7,196 bases of DNA from Silvanigrellaceae bacterium (GTDB lineage: Bacteria; Bdellovibrionota; Oligoflexia; Silvanigrellales; Silvanigrellaceae): NCBI GenBank assembly GCA_947475135.1, contig CANJMU010000032.1:1-7196 (forward strand), read 5' to 3'. A program made the position numbers and the translations under genes. Below the pieces are notes generated by a model. The model had not been told where the DNA came from. It searched no databases and worked only from the letters and a program-made list of their open reading frames with translations. Positions 1-6,709 of this stretch are shown piece by piece. The stretch's first letter is position 1. Each line of letters starts with the position of its first letter.

Positions 1-157
1 AAAAGAAGATGATACTGTCATCGCTTTAAAAGAAGGCGATCAGAGGTTAGAAATTCCTTTGAGTCAAATTAAAATAGCCTATGGTCTTCCTTTTCATTCG
101 CTGTCATCTCAGACGCAAAAAGGGAAAACTAAGGTCAAAAAACTAAATAGTAAGTAG
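1..157 (+). CDS. rimP: Ribosome maturation factor RimP, C-terminal end (partial)
   Basis: The reading frame is open from base 2 and closes with TAG at 155-157, giving the last 51 residues of a protein whose start lies left of the window. The visible part reads as a small beta-rich segment (VIALKEG, then RLEIPLSQIKIAYGL). This matches the usual end of the SH3-like C-terminal domain of RimP, where a polar 'ipl..I..A' stretch closes the fold. A lysine-rich tail of about 17 residues follows. RimP binds the free 30S subunit and helps its late maturation. Identification rests on the weak C-terminal pattern plus position directly before nusA, the standard gene order in most bacteria. The catalogue-defining N-terminal domain is not visible, so the call depends partly on context. 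Confidence 0.8.
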   Translation, partial: KEDDTVIALKEGDQRLEIPLSQIKIAYGLPFHSLSSQTQKGKTKVKKLNSK

Positions 158-197
158 TGTTTAGTTCTTTATTTACAGGCACTACTGAAACAACAAA

Positions 198-210
198 GAA
201 GCTCCGCTTC
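198..210 (+). other. Small perfect hairpin just upstream of the nusA ribosome binding site
   Basis: GAAGC and GCTTC form a perfect 5-bp inverted repeat around a 3-base loop (TCC), ending 8 bases before the nusA Shine-Dalgarno GAGGA at 219-223. It lies in the 73-base rimP-nusA gap, which otherwise shows no clear promoter or terminator. No U-run follows, so it is not an intrinsic terminator. It could tune nusA translation or mRNA stability, or be chance. Confidence 0.25.
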
Positions 211-230
211 GAAAGATCGAGGATATTTCA

Positions 231-1850
231 ATGCAATTAGACCTTAAAAAAGTTGTTGAGGCTGTAGGAAAAGAAAAAAATATTGATAAGCAATTGTTGA
301 TAGGTGTTCTGCGCGAAGCCATATTATCTGCAGCAAAAAAACACTTTGGAGATTGTGTTTTTGAAACGCGCTACAATGAGGATAATGATGAAATTGAATT
401 GATTCGCTATCGAATTGTTGTGGAAAATTCTCAGTTAACAAATAAAAATAAACAAATTTCTTTTTCTGAAGCTCAAGAAATGGATGATTCTCTGCAAATC
501 GGTGATGAGGTTGGAGAAACCCTTCCTACGGATCAGCTTGGAAGAATTGCGGCTCAGGCCGCAAAACACGCGATTGTCCAAAGGGTGACAGAAGCAGAAA
601 AAGATCGCATTCTAACAGAATTTCGCGAGAAAAAAAGTCAAATTGTCACAGGCATTGTCCGTCGTTTCGATAAAATGGATATCATTGTCGATTTAGGCAA
701 TATTGAAGCTGTTTTTCCAGTCCGTGAACAAATTCCTGGTGAAAAATATAAAATTCGCGATAAAGTAACAGCTTTTTTGTTGGATGTTAAAAAATCCGTT
801 CGTGGCTCACTGATCATTTTAAGTCGTGCCCACCCTGAATTTTTAGTTCGTTTATTCGAACAAGAAGTCACAGAAATTAGCGAAGGGGTTGTGGCCATTC
901 AAAGTGCGGCTCGGGATCCTGGCAGCCGTTCAAAAATTGCTGTTTTCAGCAAAGAACCCTCTGTGGATCCTGTCGGCGCATGCGTTGGGATGAAAGGTTC
1001 TCGTGTCCAAGGCATTGTTCAAGAGCTTCGCGGTGAAAAAATTGATATCATCCCATACGACCGTGACCCTGCTCGATTTGTTTGTAATGCATTAGCGCCT
1101 GCCGAACCTACCAAAGTCATTGTGAATGAGCGTTTGCATGTCATGGAAGTTGTTGTGCCAGATGATCATCTCTCTTTAGCTATCGGCAAAAGAGGGCAAA
1201 ATGTTCGCTTAGCAGCGCAGTTGACGGGTTGGAAAGTCGATATTCGTTCCGAGTCTAAAATGAAAGAATTGGCGAATGAATTTAAAGCGTTGATTTCAAA
1301 AATTGCAAATTTAGGTGAAATGCGTGCGGAAATCCTAGTGAACGAAGGTTATAAAGATCCTGCAGATATTTCACGGATGGATCCTAAAGCTCTTGTAAAA
1401 ATTCTTAGACTTTCGCCGGAAGAAGCAGAAAATGTGATTGTTTGTGCAGCAGAACTTGCTCAGAAAATTGAAGATGAAAAACAACAGTTAGAAGATGATG
1501 AAATCGTTCAGCTCACAACAAATGTGGAACATGTAAATTCCATTGAAGAAGATGGAGAGCAGGCAGCTCAAGCGGCAATTGATGTTCTTGTTGCAAAAAG
1601 GCGTCCTGTGGCGCAATTAGATCCTGAAAGAGTTGATGTGCACTCTGTGGATAAAAAATTGTTACCTTATTGGATGAAATTGCGAGGTGTGGCAGAGCAA
1701 ACAGCTGCGGTTCTTCTTGTCGCAGGGTTTCAAGATTTCGCTTCTCTTGCTCAATTAACACCGGCTGAAGTGTCCTACAGAACAGGATTACCTCTTCGCC
1801 TTTCAGGAAAGATTCATGCAGAAACAAAAGCAAAACTTGCCGCTAGTTAA
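231..1850 (+). CDS. nusA: Transcription termination/antitermination factor NusA
   Basis: NusA binds RNA polymerase and nascent RNA in the cytoplasm and modulates pausing, termination and antitermination. The 539-residue product has the full domain order. It starts with the RNA polymerase-binding N-terminal domain (about 1-130). An S1 domain follows (about 135-200, with IVTGIVRRFDKMDIIVDLG). Two KH domains come next, with GxxG loops GMKG at 253-256 and GKRG at 319-322, the latter in the family hallmark LAIGKRGQNVRLA. The C-terminus has two helix-hairpin-helix-type repeats (about 348-412 and 475-537) joined by an acidic linker (about 413-470). This makes it longer than E. coli NusA (495) and much longer than forms lacking these repeats; the layout resembles the AR1/AR2 repeats of E. 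coli NusA. The ATG at 231 is preceded by GAGGA at 219-223, seven bases away. Its last 35 bases overlap the next gene. Confidence 0.97.
   Translation: MQLDLKKVVEAVGKEKNIDKQLLIGVLREAILSAAKKHFGDCVFETRYNEDNDEIELIRYRIVVENSQLTNKNKQISFSEAQEMDDSLQIGDEVGETLPTDQLGRIAAQAAKHAIVQRVTEAEKDRILTEFREKKSQIVTGIVRRFDKMDIIVDLGNIEAVFPVREQIPGEKYKIRDKVTAFLLDVKKSVRGSLIILSRAHPEFLVRLFEQEVTEISEGVVAIQSAARDPGSRSKIAVFSKEPSVDPVGACVGMKGSRVQGIVQELRGEKIDIIPYDRDPARFVCNALAPAEPTKVIVNERLHVMEVVVPDDHLSLAIGKRGQNVRLAAQLTGWKVDIRSESKMKELANEFKALISKIANLGEMRAEILVNEGYKDPADISRMDPKALVKILRLSPEEAENVIVCAAELAQKIEDEKQQLEDDEIVQLTTNVEHVNSIEEDGEQAAQAAIDVLVAKRRPVAQLDPERVDVHSVDKKLLPYWMKLRGVAEQTAAVLLVAGFQDFASLAQLTPAEVSYRTGLPLRLSGKIHAETKAKLAAS
1805..1811 (+). 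promoter_or_regulatory. Ribosome binding site inside nusA for the L7Ae-like gene
   Basis: AGGAAAG lies within the last codons of nusA; its AGGA core ends 7 bases before the ATG at 1816. This is a good Shine-Dalgarno at normal spacing and is the main reason to accept a start that overlaps nusA. No other ATG in this frame occurs before residue 110. The arrangement implies translational coupling to nusA. Confidence 0.65.
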
Positions 1851-2310
1851 TTTAAATCAGCTCATCAAAGAACACTTTCCCCGTACAAAAAAAATCTATG
1901 GAAAAAGCGAAGTGCTTCTTGGTGAATTGCTTTGGAATGAAAATTTATTAAAATCCCTTGCCTTTGCACGTCGCTGCGGTACTCTGCGGGGTGGTTTGGA
2001 AAATATTGAGCACCAATTACTGAATGAACAAGCAGGACTCGATAAATTAAATGAAAAAAATAAAGATAATTTAAAGAGAAAATACTCAAGAATTTTATTG
2101 GTAACAAATGATGGTTCTGAAAGATTTTATCACCGATGTGAAATGCTGCTTCTCAAATACTCTCACAGAGTTTTTGCCTTTTCGCTCAATGTTTCTTCTG
2201 AAACACTTGGAGAAGCTTTGTTTGGTAAAGGGAAACATGTAAAATCTTTGCTTGTTATTAAAAAGGAAATGGCAGAGAAAATCCTTTCCGAAATTGTGAA
2301 ACGAAAATAA
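1816..2310 (+). CDS. L7Ae/L30e-family (YlxQ-like) RNA-binding protein
   Basis: This 164-residue protein sits between nusA and infB, where many bacteria carry ylxR and/or ylxQ. From about residue 42 it follows the L7Ae/YlxQ pattern: LLKSLAFARRCGTLRGG and ENI (first helices), then SRILLVTNDGSERF (the 'lvLla.DaS.n' strand-helix). After these come the SSETLGEALFGKG segment ('s.eeLG.aiGk') and a closing helix, EMAEKILSEI. This fold normally binds kink-turn or similar structured RNA; YlxQ proteins are small and ribosome-associated in concept, but their exact role is poorly defined. Two oddities are visible. There is a basic N-terminal extension of about 40 residues, and a charged insertion (about 70-90, many K/N/E) between the first helices and the central strand. 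No Cys-rich YlxR (DUF448) motif is present, so it is not the fused YlxR-L7Ae form. infB follows after 17 bases, supporting one transcript. Confidence 0.75.
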   Translation: MQKQKQNLPLVNLNQLIKEHFPRTKKIYGKSEVLLGELLWNENLLKSLAFARRCGTLRGGLENIEHQLLNEQAGLDKLNEKNKDNLKRKYSRILLVTNDGSERFYHRCEMLLLKYSHRVFAFSLNVSSETLGEALFGKGKHVKSLLVIKKEMAEKILSEIVKRK

Positions 2311-2327
2311 TTCATTTAGGAGAAAGA

Positions 2328-5300
2328 ATGAGTCGAATTAGAGTCCTTGACATCGCCAAAGAGCTTGGTATTGAAACAAAAGTAGCAATATCAAAACTCC
2401 AGGAATTAGGTGTGCAAGTCAAAAATCACTTCAACGCAATTTCGGAAACTGAAGCCGCAAAATTGAGAACGTCCTATCAAAGACAGCAAAATAATTTAGA
2501 AAAAGAGAGTAAAGCTGGTTCCAGTAAATTTATTATTCGTCGAAAAGTTGAAAATGTTTCTGAAAATTTAGAAAACGAAGAAAGATTTTCAAAAGAAAAT
2601 AACGAGACATATGAGGATACTTCAGTTCAAAAAGAAGAAGGTGTCAATTTGTCTAGTGAAAATAGAGATTCTGAGGATTTTTCAAATCAAAATGAATCTG
2701 CAAGAAATGTCGACCAAGCTCAACATAGTCATAAAGATTTTAATGAAAACCTTCATAATCTTGAGTCAAAAATCACTGAAAAAATAAATTCGTCAGAGAA
2801 TTCAAAAACGAATCCTGTTTTAGAAAACGATAAGGGAACAAGCCAATTGGATTCAGATTTGAAAAATTCAAACAAAGAACCTATTCCATCGACTTCACTT
2901 CATACGAAACCTTCTGTGACCCAAAATCAGAGCGCAACGCTCGTCAGAAAGGCTGAACAAGCCGAGCCTCGTGGATTGGGTGCACATTGGTCTGTCGCGC
3001 GTCCACAAAATAATAGGCCTCAGGGGAATCAAAACTCATCAAATAGCTATCAAAGAAGTTCGGACAGTCGTTATAATTCCGATCGTCCTCAACAACCATT
3101 CAATGCCAACGGACAAAATCGAACTTCTGATGAAAATCAAAGATTTCCTGCTCGTCCCAACGATCGCAACGATCGCAACGATCGCAACGATCGTTTTGGG
3201 TCATCAGATAGAAATAGTAGTCCACGTCCTTTTGCAGGTGCTGATAGACCCTCCTTTGATCGCAATGCGCAGGGTGGTGATAGACCTTCCTTTGACCGCA
3301 ATGCGCAGGGTGGTGGGGCTGGTTTCGCTGATAGAAGAAATACAACTTTTAATAATCAACCTAGAAATTCAAACGAACCTTTTCCAAGAAGAACTGACGG
3401 AAATGCCCCGAGTGGCGCTCCGCATCGTTTTGCGGATCACAGATCTTCTGGTCAGGCTTATGTCAGTCAATCTAATTTTCAAAGACCTGCTTCTGGGGCA
3501 AATCCAGGTGCGCCGCATCTAAAATCTTTTGTCATGGGGGAATCTTCGGCTCCTGTTATAGGTAAAGAAAAGGAATTGCCATCTCGCTTTAAGGACAAAG
3601 ATAAAGATAAAAAAAGAACATTTGAAGAAGAAAGAACTTCAAAAAACAATCGCCTCAAAGGAAATCGTGAAGAGGTTGATTTTGAGGGTCTTGGCCTTGA
3701 TCTTGATGGGAATGTGATATCTGACGAAGAAGGACAAGGAAAACCGAACGTTCGTACAGTGATTCCAAATCGTAAAAAAGCTTTTGGCCGTAAAAAGGAA
3801 CATAAAAAACAAGAAATTATTGCGAATCCTACAAAAGCTTCTAAAAAAGTGATTCGTGTGGATGAGTCCATTTCTGTCAATGACCTTGCTGTCGAGTTAA
3901 GTCAAAAAGTCAATGTTATTATAAAAGAGCTCATGAAATTGGGAATGATGGCCACAGTCAACCAAAGATTAGATTTTGATACCGCTGTGATTGTTGCTCA
4001 AGAATTTGGTTTTGATGTCCAAAGTTCAACAGTGTCTATCGACGATATTTTAAATAGAAGTACAAAAAAGAAAAACTCTCTTGAAGAAACTGAAAATTCA
4101 GTTTCTAGACCACCTATTATTACTGTCATGGGGCACGTCGATCATGGAAAAACATCCCTGCTCGATGCAATTCGCCACGCCAACGTTGCGGCAAAAGAAG
4201 CAGGTGGAATTACCCAACATATTGGGGCCTACCAAGTTCATTACAATGACAGATCTTTAACGTTTTTAGATACTCCCGGGCATGAAGCATTTACGTCAAT
4301 GCGTGCTCGTGGTGCACAGTTGACTGATATTGTTGTGCTTGTTGTTGCTGCTGATGATGGGGTAATGCCACAAACAATCGAGGCTATTGCTCATGCCAAG
4401 GCCGCTCAAGTTCCAATTATTGTCGCTATTAATAAAATTGATAAACCTAGCGCCAATATTGAACGAGTGACACGGGAATTGTCTGAACAGGGCGTTAACC
4501 CTGAAGAATGGGGTGGTGATTCTATCTTTGTTCAGGTTTCCGCGAAGACTCAAAAAGGTATTCCTGAGTTGTTAGAAACATTGTTGTTACAAGCAGATGT
4601 CCTTGATCTCCGTGCACAAGAAGATGGCCTTGCGGAAGGAATTGTGATTGAAGCCAAATTAGATAAATTTAGAGGCCCGGTCGCCACTGTCATTGTAACC
4701 AAAGGAACTTTAAGACAACAGGACGCAGTCGTTGTTGGTAGAGCCTCCGGTCGTGTTCGAGTCATGTTGAATGAAAAAGGAGAAAAGCTTGCACAAGCGC
4801 TTCCTTCGACACCTGTTGAGTTAATTGGACTCGATTCTGTGCCAGAGTCAGGGGATAAATTCAATAGCGTTGCGAATGAATCTGTTGCTCGGGAAGCTGT
4901 GGCTTATCGTATTGAAAAACAAAGAATGAAAAATTTAGCGAATACAAAGGTTGCATCTTTGGACGATATTTTTGCCATGATGGACGCTTCTGCAAACGTT
5001 GAAAAAGCAAAAGAATTGGCTCTTGTGATCAAAGGCGATACTCACGGAACAGTTGAAGCTATTAAATTTTCTTTGGCAAAATTAGATTCATCAAAGGTGA
5101 AAACAAAAGTTATTTTAGCGGGAGTTGGTGGAATTACAGAAACCGATGTCACTTTAGCTAAAGCTTCGAGTGCGATCATTTTAGGGTTTAATACAAGGCC
5201 AGATAAAATCGCTGCTGCGAATGCAGAAAATTCGCGAATTAAAATTTTGTGTTTCTCGATTATCTATGAATTGATTGAATCTGTGCGTTCAGAAATGCTT

Positions 5301-5624
5301 GGTACTTTAGCTCCAATTAAATCGGATAAAGTCATTGGACATGCAGAAGTCAGAAGTACCTTTGTTGTGCCAAAAGTGGGAACGATTGCGGGTTCATTTA
5401 TTGCTGATGGTAAAGTCACAAGAAATTCTTTTGTGCGTATTTTGCGTGGTGGTATTGTTGTGTACAACGGAAAAGTTGGTTCACTGAAACGCTTTAAAGA
5501 TGACGCAAAAGAAGTCATGCAAGGTTTTGAATGTGGAATTGGAGTTGAAAACTACAATGATATTAAAATCGGAGATTCCTTTGAAGCTTATATCATTGAA
5601 GAAACCGCGCCTTCGTTGAATTAG
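2328..5624 (+). CDS. infB: Translation initiation factor IF-2
   Basis: IF-2 is the GTPase that brings fMet-tRNA to the 30S subunit and promotes 50S joining. At 1098 residues it is clearly longer than E. coli IF-2 (890). Domains in order are: an IF2_N module (1-50, [15 protein letters not shown]); a long low-complexity linker (about 50-500); a second IF2_N module (about 507-566, [15 protein letters not shown], ending in EFGFDVQ); and the G domain from about 594. All GTPase motifs are intact: G1 GHVDHGKT 602-609, G2 GGITQHIGA 626-634, G3 DTPGHEAF 648-655, G4 NKID 702-705 and G5 SAK 738-740. Beta-barrel domain II, domain III and the fMet-tRNA-binding C-terminal domain (about 1003-1090) complete it. 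The linker changes from D/E/N/S-rich (50-205) to R/N/G/F-rich (215-400) and holds two tandem repeats. The start ATG has AGGAG at 2318-2322, five bases away. The gene ends with a double stop, TAGTAG. Confidence 0.98.
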   Translation: MSRIRVLDIAKELGIETKVAISKLQELGVQVKNHFNAISETEAAKLRTSYQRQQNNLEKESKAGSSKFIIRRKVENVSENLENEERFSKENNETYEDTSVQKEEGVNLSSENRDSEDFSNQNESARNVDQAQHSHKDFNENLHNLESKITEKINSSENSKTNPVLENDKGTSQLDSDLKNSNKEPIPSTSLHTKPSVTQNQSATLVRKAEQAEPRGLGAHWSVARPQNNRPQGNQNSSNSYQRSSDSRYNSDRPQQPFNANGQNRTSDENQRFPARPNDRNDRNDRNDRFGSSDRNSSPRPFAGADRPSFDRNAQGGDRPSFDRNAQGGGAGFADRRNTTFNNQPRNSNEPFPRRTDGNAPSGAPHRFADHRSSGQAYVSQSNFQRPASGANPGAPHLKSFVMGESSAPVIGKEKELPSRFKDKDKDKKRTFEEERTSKNNRLKGNREEVDFEGLGLDLDGNVISDEEGQGKPNVRTVIPNRKKAFGRKKEHKKQEIIANPTKASKKVIRVDESISVNDLAVELSQKVNVIIKELMKLGMMATVNQRLDFDTAVIVAQEFGFDVQSSTVSIDDILNRSTKKKNSLEETENSVSRPPIITVMGHVDHGKTSLLDAIRHANVAAKEAGGITQHIGAYQVHYNDRSLTFLDTPGHEAFTSMRARGAQLTDIVVLVVAADDGVMPQTIEAIAHAKAAQVPIIVAINKIDKPSANIERVTRELSEQGVNPEEWGGDSIFVQVSAKTQKGIPELLETLLLQADVLDLRAQEDGLAEGIVIEAKLDKFRGPVATVIVTKGTLRQQDAVVVGRASGRVRVMLNEKGEKLAQALPSTPVELIGLDSVPESGDKFNSVANESVAREAVAYRIEKQRMKNLANTKVASLDDIFAMMDASANVEKAKELALVIKGDTHGTVEAIKFSLAKLDSSKVKTKVILAGVGGITETDVTLAKASSAIILGFNTRPDKIAAANAENSRIKILCFSIIYELIESVRSEMLGTLAPIKSDKVIGHAEVRSTFVVPKVGTIAGSFIADGKVTRNSFVRILRGGIVVYNGKVGSLKRFKDDAKEVMQGFECGIGVENYNDIKIGDSFEAYIIEETAPSLN
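3159..3193 (+). repeat. 9-bp tandem repeat in infB encoding (NDR)x4
   Basis: Three full copies of AACGATCGC plus a fourth lacking its last base lie head to tail and are identical at every base. They encode Asn-Asp-Arg four times (IF-2 residues 278-289) in the disordered linker. Each unit contains the palindrome CGATCG, so that hexamer occurs four times at exact 9-base spacing, with a fifth CGATCG at 3080-3085. The identity of the units points to recent slippage. The repeat length keeps frame, so copy number can change without breaking the protein. Confidence 0.9.
3243..3314 (+). repeat. 36-bp tandem duplication in infB encoding [12 protein letters not shown] twice
   Basis: Copies at 3243-3278 and 3279-3314 encode the identical 12-residue unit [12 protein letters not shown] (IF-2 residues 306-317 and 318-329). 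They differ at only two bases, both third-codon and silent (CCC/CCT for Pro, GAT/GAC for Asp). Nearby [12 protein letters not shown] and FADRRN look like weaker relatives of the unit. It lies about 50 bases after the NDR repeat and shares the GATCGCAA core in copy 1. Confidence 0.9.
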
Positions 5625-5642
5625 TAGACCAGGGCGAAGTCG

Positions 5643-5685
5643 ATGGCGTAAGGAAAAGAATGAAATTATGAAGAGGTTAATATGA
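5643..5685 (+). other. Chain of three tiny reading frames ahead of rbfA
   Basis: The infB-rbfA gap holds ATG GCG TAA (5643-5651), ATG AAA TTA TGA (5660-5671) and ATG AAG AGG TTA ATA TGA (5668-5685). The second is preceded by AAGGA (5650-5654) at a five-base spacing, closely resembling the infB ribosome site. The stop of the second overlaps the start of the third (TTATGA), and the stop of the third overlaps the rbfA start (ATGA at 5682-5685). They could act as a re-initiation relay or leader. In AT-rich DNA they may equally be chance. Confidence 0.25.
5671..5676 (+). promoter_or_regulatory. Ribosome binding site of rbfA
   Basis: AAGAGG stands five bases before the ATG at 5682 and selects that start over the nearer upstream ATGs at 5660 and 5668, whose frames close within a few codons. 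It lies inside the third tiny reading frame, so a ribosome translating that frame would cover it. Confidence 0.6.
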
Positions 5686-6083
5686 CATCGTCGTCCAAAA
5701 GAATATTACAACTCAACGAACAAGTCCGTGAGATCTTGGCACTGATGATTGCCCGTCAAGAAGTACGAGATCCTCGTGTTTTGAAAGCAACAATTCAATC
5801 TGTGAAGCTCACAGAAGATTTGAGACTTGCTAAAATATATTTTTCTCTCTTAGACAAAAATGATAAAGCTTCGGTGTTGCTTGGTCTTAATTCAGCAAAA
5901 AAATTCATGAGAAAAATGATTGCCGATAAATTAGGAATTCGACATACTCCAGAGTTGAATTTTTATTATGACGATAGCTTGGATCATTTTTTTAAGATGC
6001 AAAATTTAATTCATAAAGTTGCAGAACACGATAAAAAATTAAGTGAAGAAAATGTTGAAACGTCTCATAAATCCGATGAATAA
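5682..6083 (+). CDS. rbfA: 30S ribosome-binding factor RbfA
   Basis: RbfA is a single type II KH-domain protein that binds the 30S subunit near the 16S rRNA 5' end and is needed for late maturation and cold adaptation. The 133-residue length is typical. Recognisable family segments are the opening helix (RILQLNEQVREILALMI), DPRV at 30-33 and the strand with VKLTEDLRLAKIYFS (41-55). After these come the helix NSAKKFMRKMIADKLGIR (70-87) and the closing TPELNFYYDDSLD (89-101), matching the family's 'lR.vPeL.F..D.s'. The helix-kink-helix 'AxG' of many RbfA proteins appears here as AKK (72-74), without the glycine. A charged tail of about 20 residues follows. It is 57 bases after infB, the usual neighbour. 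truB, which often follows rbfA, is absent; instead lipB converges and overlaps its last 19 bases. Confidence 0.95.
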   Translation: MTSSSKRILQLNEQVREILALMIARQEVRDPRVLKATIQSVKLTEDLRLAKIYFSLLDKNDKASVLLGLNSAKKFMRKMIADKLGIRHTPELNFYYDDSLDHFFKMQNLIHKVAEHDKKLSEENVETSHKSDE

Positions 6084-6709
6084 AAAATAGCAGAAAGCTG
6101 TTCTTGTAAATTGATAATAATTTTTTGCTTTACTTCTTCTTTATTTATATGTGTGTTTGGTAATTCTTTTTGTAAACTTGTCACGCCTCTGTTTTTTAAT
6201 CCACATGGAATAATCGTACGAAATGTTTCTAAAGTGTTTGTAACGTTAAAGGCAAGGCCGTGTTTTGTGACTTTATTGGAGACGCGAATTCCAATAGCGG
6301 CAATTTTATTTTCCCCAACCCAAACTCCTGGATTGATGCAATCTCTTTGTGAATGGATTTGAAAACTTTTGCAGGTTTGAATGACAGCTTCTTCTAAAGC
6401 AGCAACATAATTTTTGACGGAAATATTTTCTAAATGAAGGATGGGATACACCACAATTTGTCCAGGTTCATGAACGGTGGCGCTTCCCCCGCGGTCTATT
6501 TTGACGTACTGGATTCCTTTAAATTTAAGTTCTTTCTGGGAATAAAGCATATCTCCAGATAATTCTCGGTTTCCCATGGTGACTGTGGGCGGATGCTCAA
6601 CAATAAGAAGTGTATTTTTTTCTTTTTTATTTGAGACTTTTTCGTGTGTGTCATTCATAAATTGTAATGACTTTTGATATTCTAACAAACCTAAATCGAT
6701 GATTCTCAT
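6065..6709 (-). CDS. lipB: Lipoyl(octanoyl) transferase LipB
   Basis: LipB moves octanoyl from acyl carrier protein to lipoyl domains of 2-oxoacid dehydrogenases and GcvH, the first step of lipoate synthesis, in the cytoplasm. Residue numbers here count from the upstream ATG at 6778. Family signatures are LLIVEHPPTVTMG (57-69), DRGGSATVHEPGQ (95-107), NPGVWVGENKIAAIG (149-163), HGLAFNV (173-179) and the catalytic PCG (191-193). The nucleophile Cys192 and the catalytic Lys158 are both present. HEPGQ replaces the common HGPGQ. I prefer the ATG at 6709 (214 residues, beginning MRIIDLGLLEYQKSL). That sequence matches the usual LipB beginning, whereas the extra 23 residues of the longer form (start 6778) match nothing typical and leave only 29 bases to eno. 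Its end overlaps rbfA by 19 bases, tail to tail. lipA is not in the window. Confidence 0.93.
   Translation of the reverse strand: MRIIDLGLLEYQKSLQFMNDTHEKVSNKKEKNTLLIVEHPPTVTMGNRELSGDMLYSQKELKFKGIQYVKIDRGGSATVHEPGQIVVYPILHLENISVKNYVAALEEAVIQTCKSFQIHSQRDCINPGVWVGENKIAAIGIRVSNKVTKHGLAFNVTNTLETFRTIIPCGLKNRGVTSLQKELPNTHINKEEVKQKIIINLQEQLSAIFYSSDL

Noticed and set aside
172..200. TTTACA at 172-177 as a nusA promoter -35 box
   Set aside because: No acceptable -10 box lies 16-18 bases downstream (AAAGAA at best), and nusA is expected to be co-transcribed with rimP.
1513..1833. Minus-strand open frame opposite the end of nusA
   Set aside because: It is a shadow of the well-supported nusA C-terminus; its Leu/Gln-rich product resembles no family.
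3159..3314. CRISPR-like or iteron array
   Set aside because: The repeats are in frame within infB, contiguous without spacers, and encode a simple peptide repeat. They are neither a CRISPR nor a replication origin.
2971..3522. Long open frame on the plus strand in a different frame inside the infB linker
   Set aside because: It lies wholly within infB, its product is a hydrophobic low-complexity shadow of the repeat-rich linker (Ile-Ala-Thr runs from the NDR repeat), and it has no good ribosome site or recognisable domain.
3479..3880. Minus-strand open frame of 133 codons opposite infB
   Set aside because: It is antisense to the linker and second IF2_N module. Its Ser/Leu/Phe-rich product mirrors Lys/Glu/Arg codons on the other strand.
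6084..6110. Possible terminator hairpin (CAG/CTG and AGC/GCT around 6090-6103)
   Set aside because: The stem is only three base pairs and no proper U-run follows directly, so it is too weak to call.
6111..6362. Plus-strand open frame inside lipB
   Set aside because: It is antisense to the conserved catalytic half of lipB; the Phe/Ile/Thr-rich product is the mirror of conserved lipB codons.
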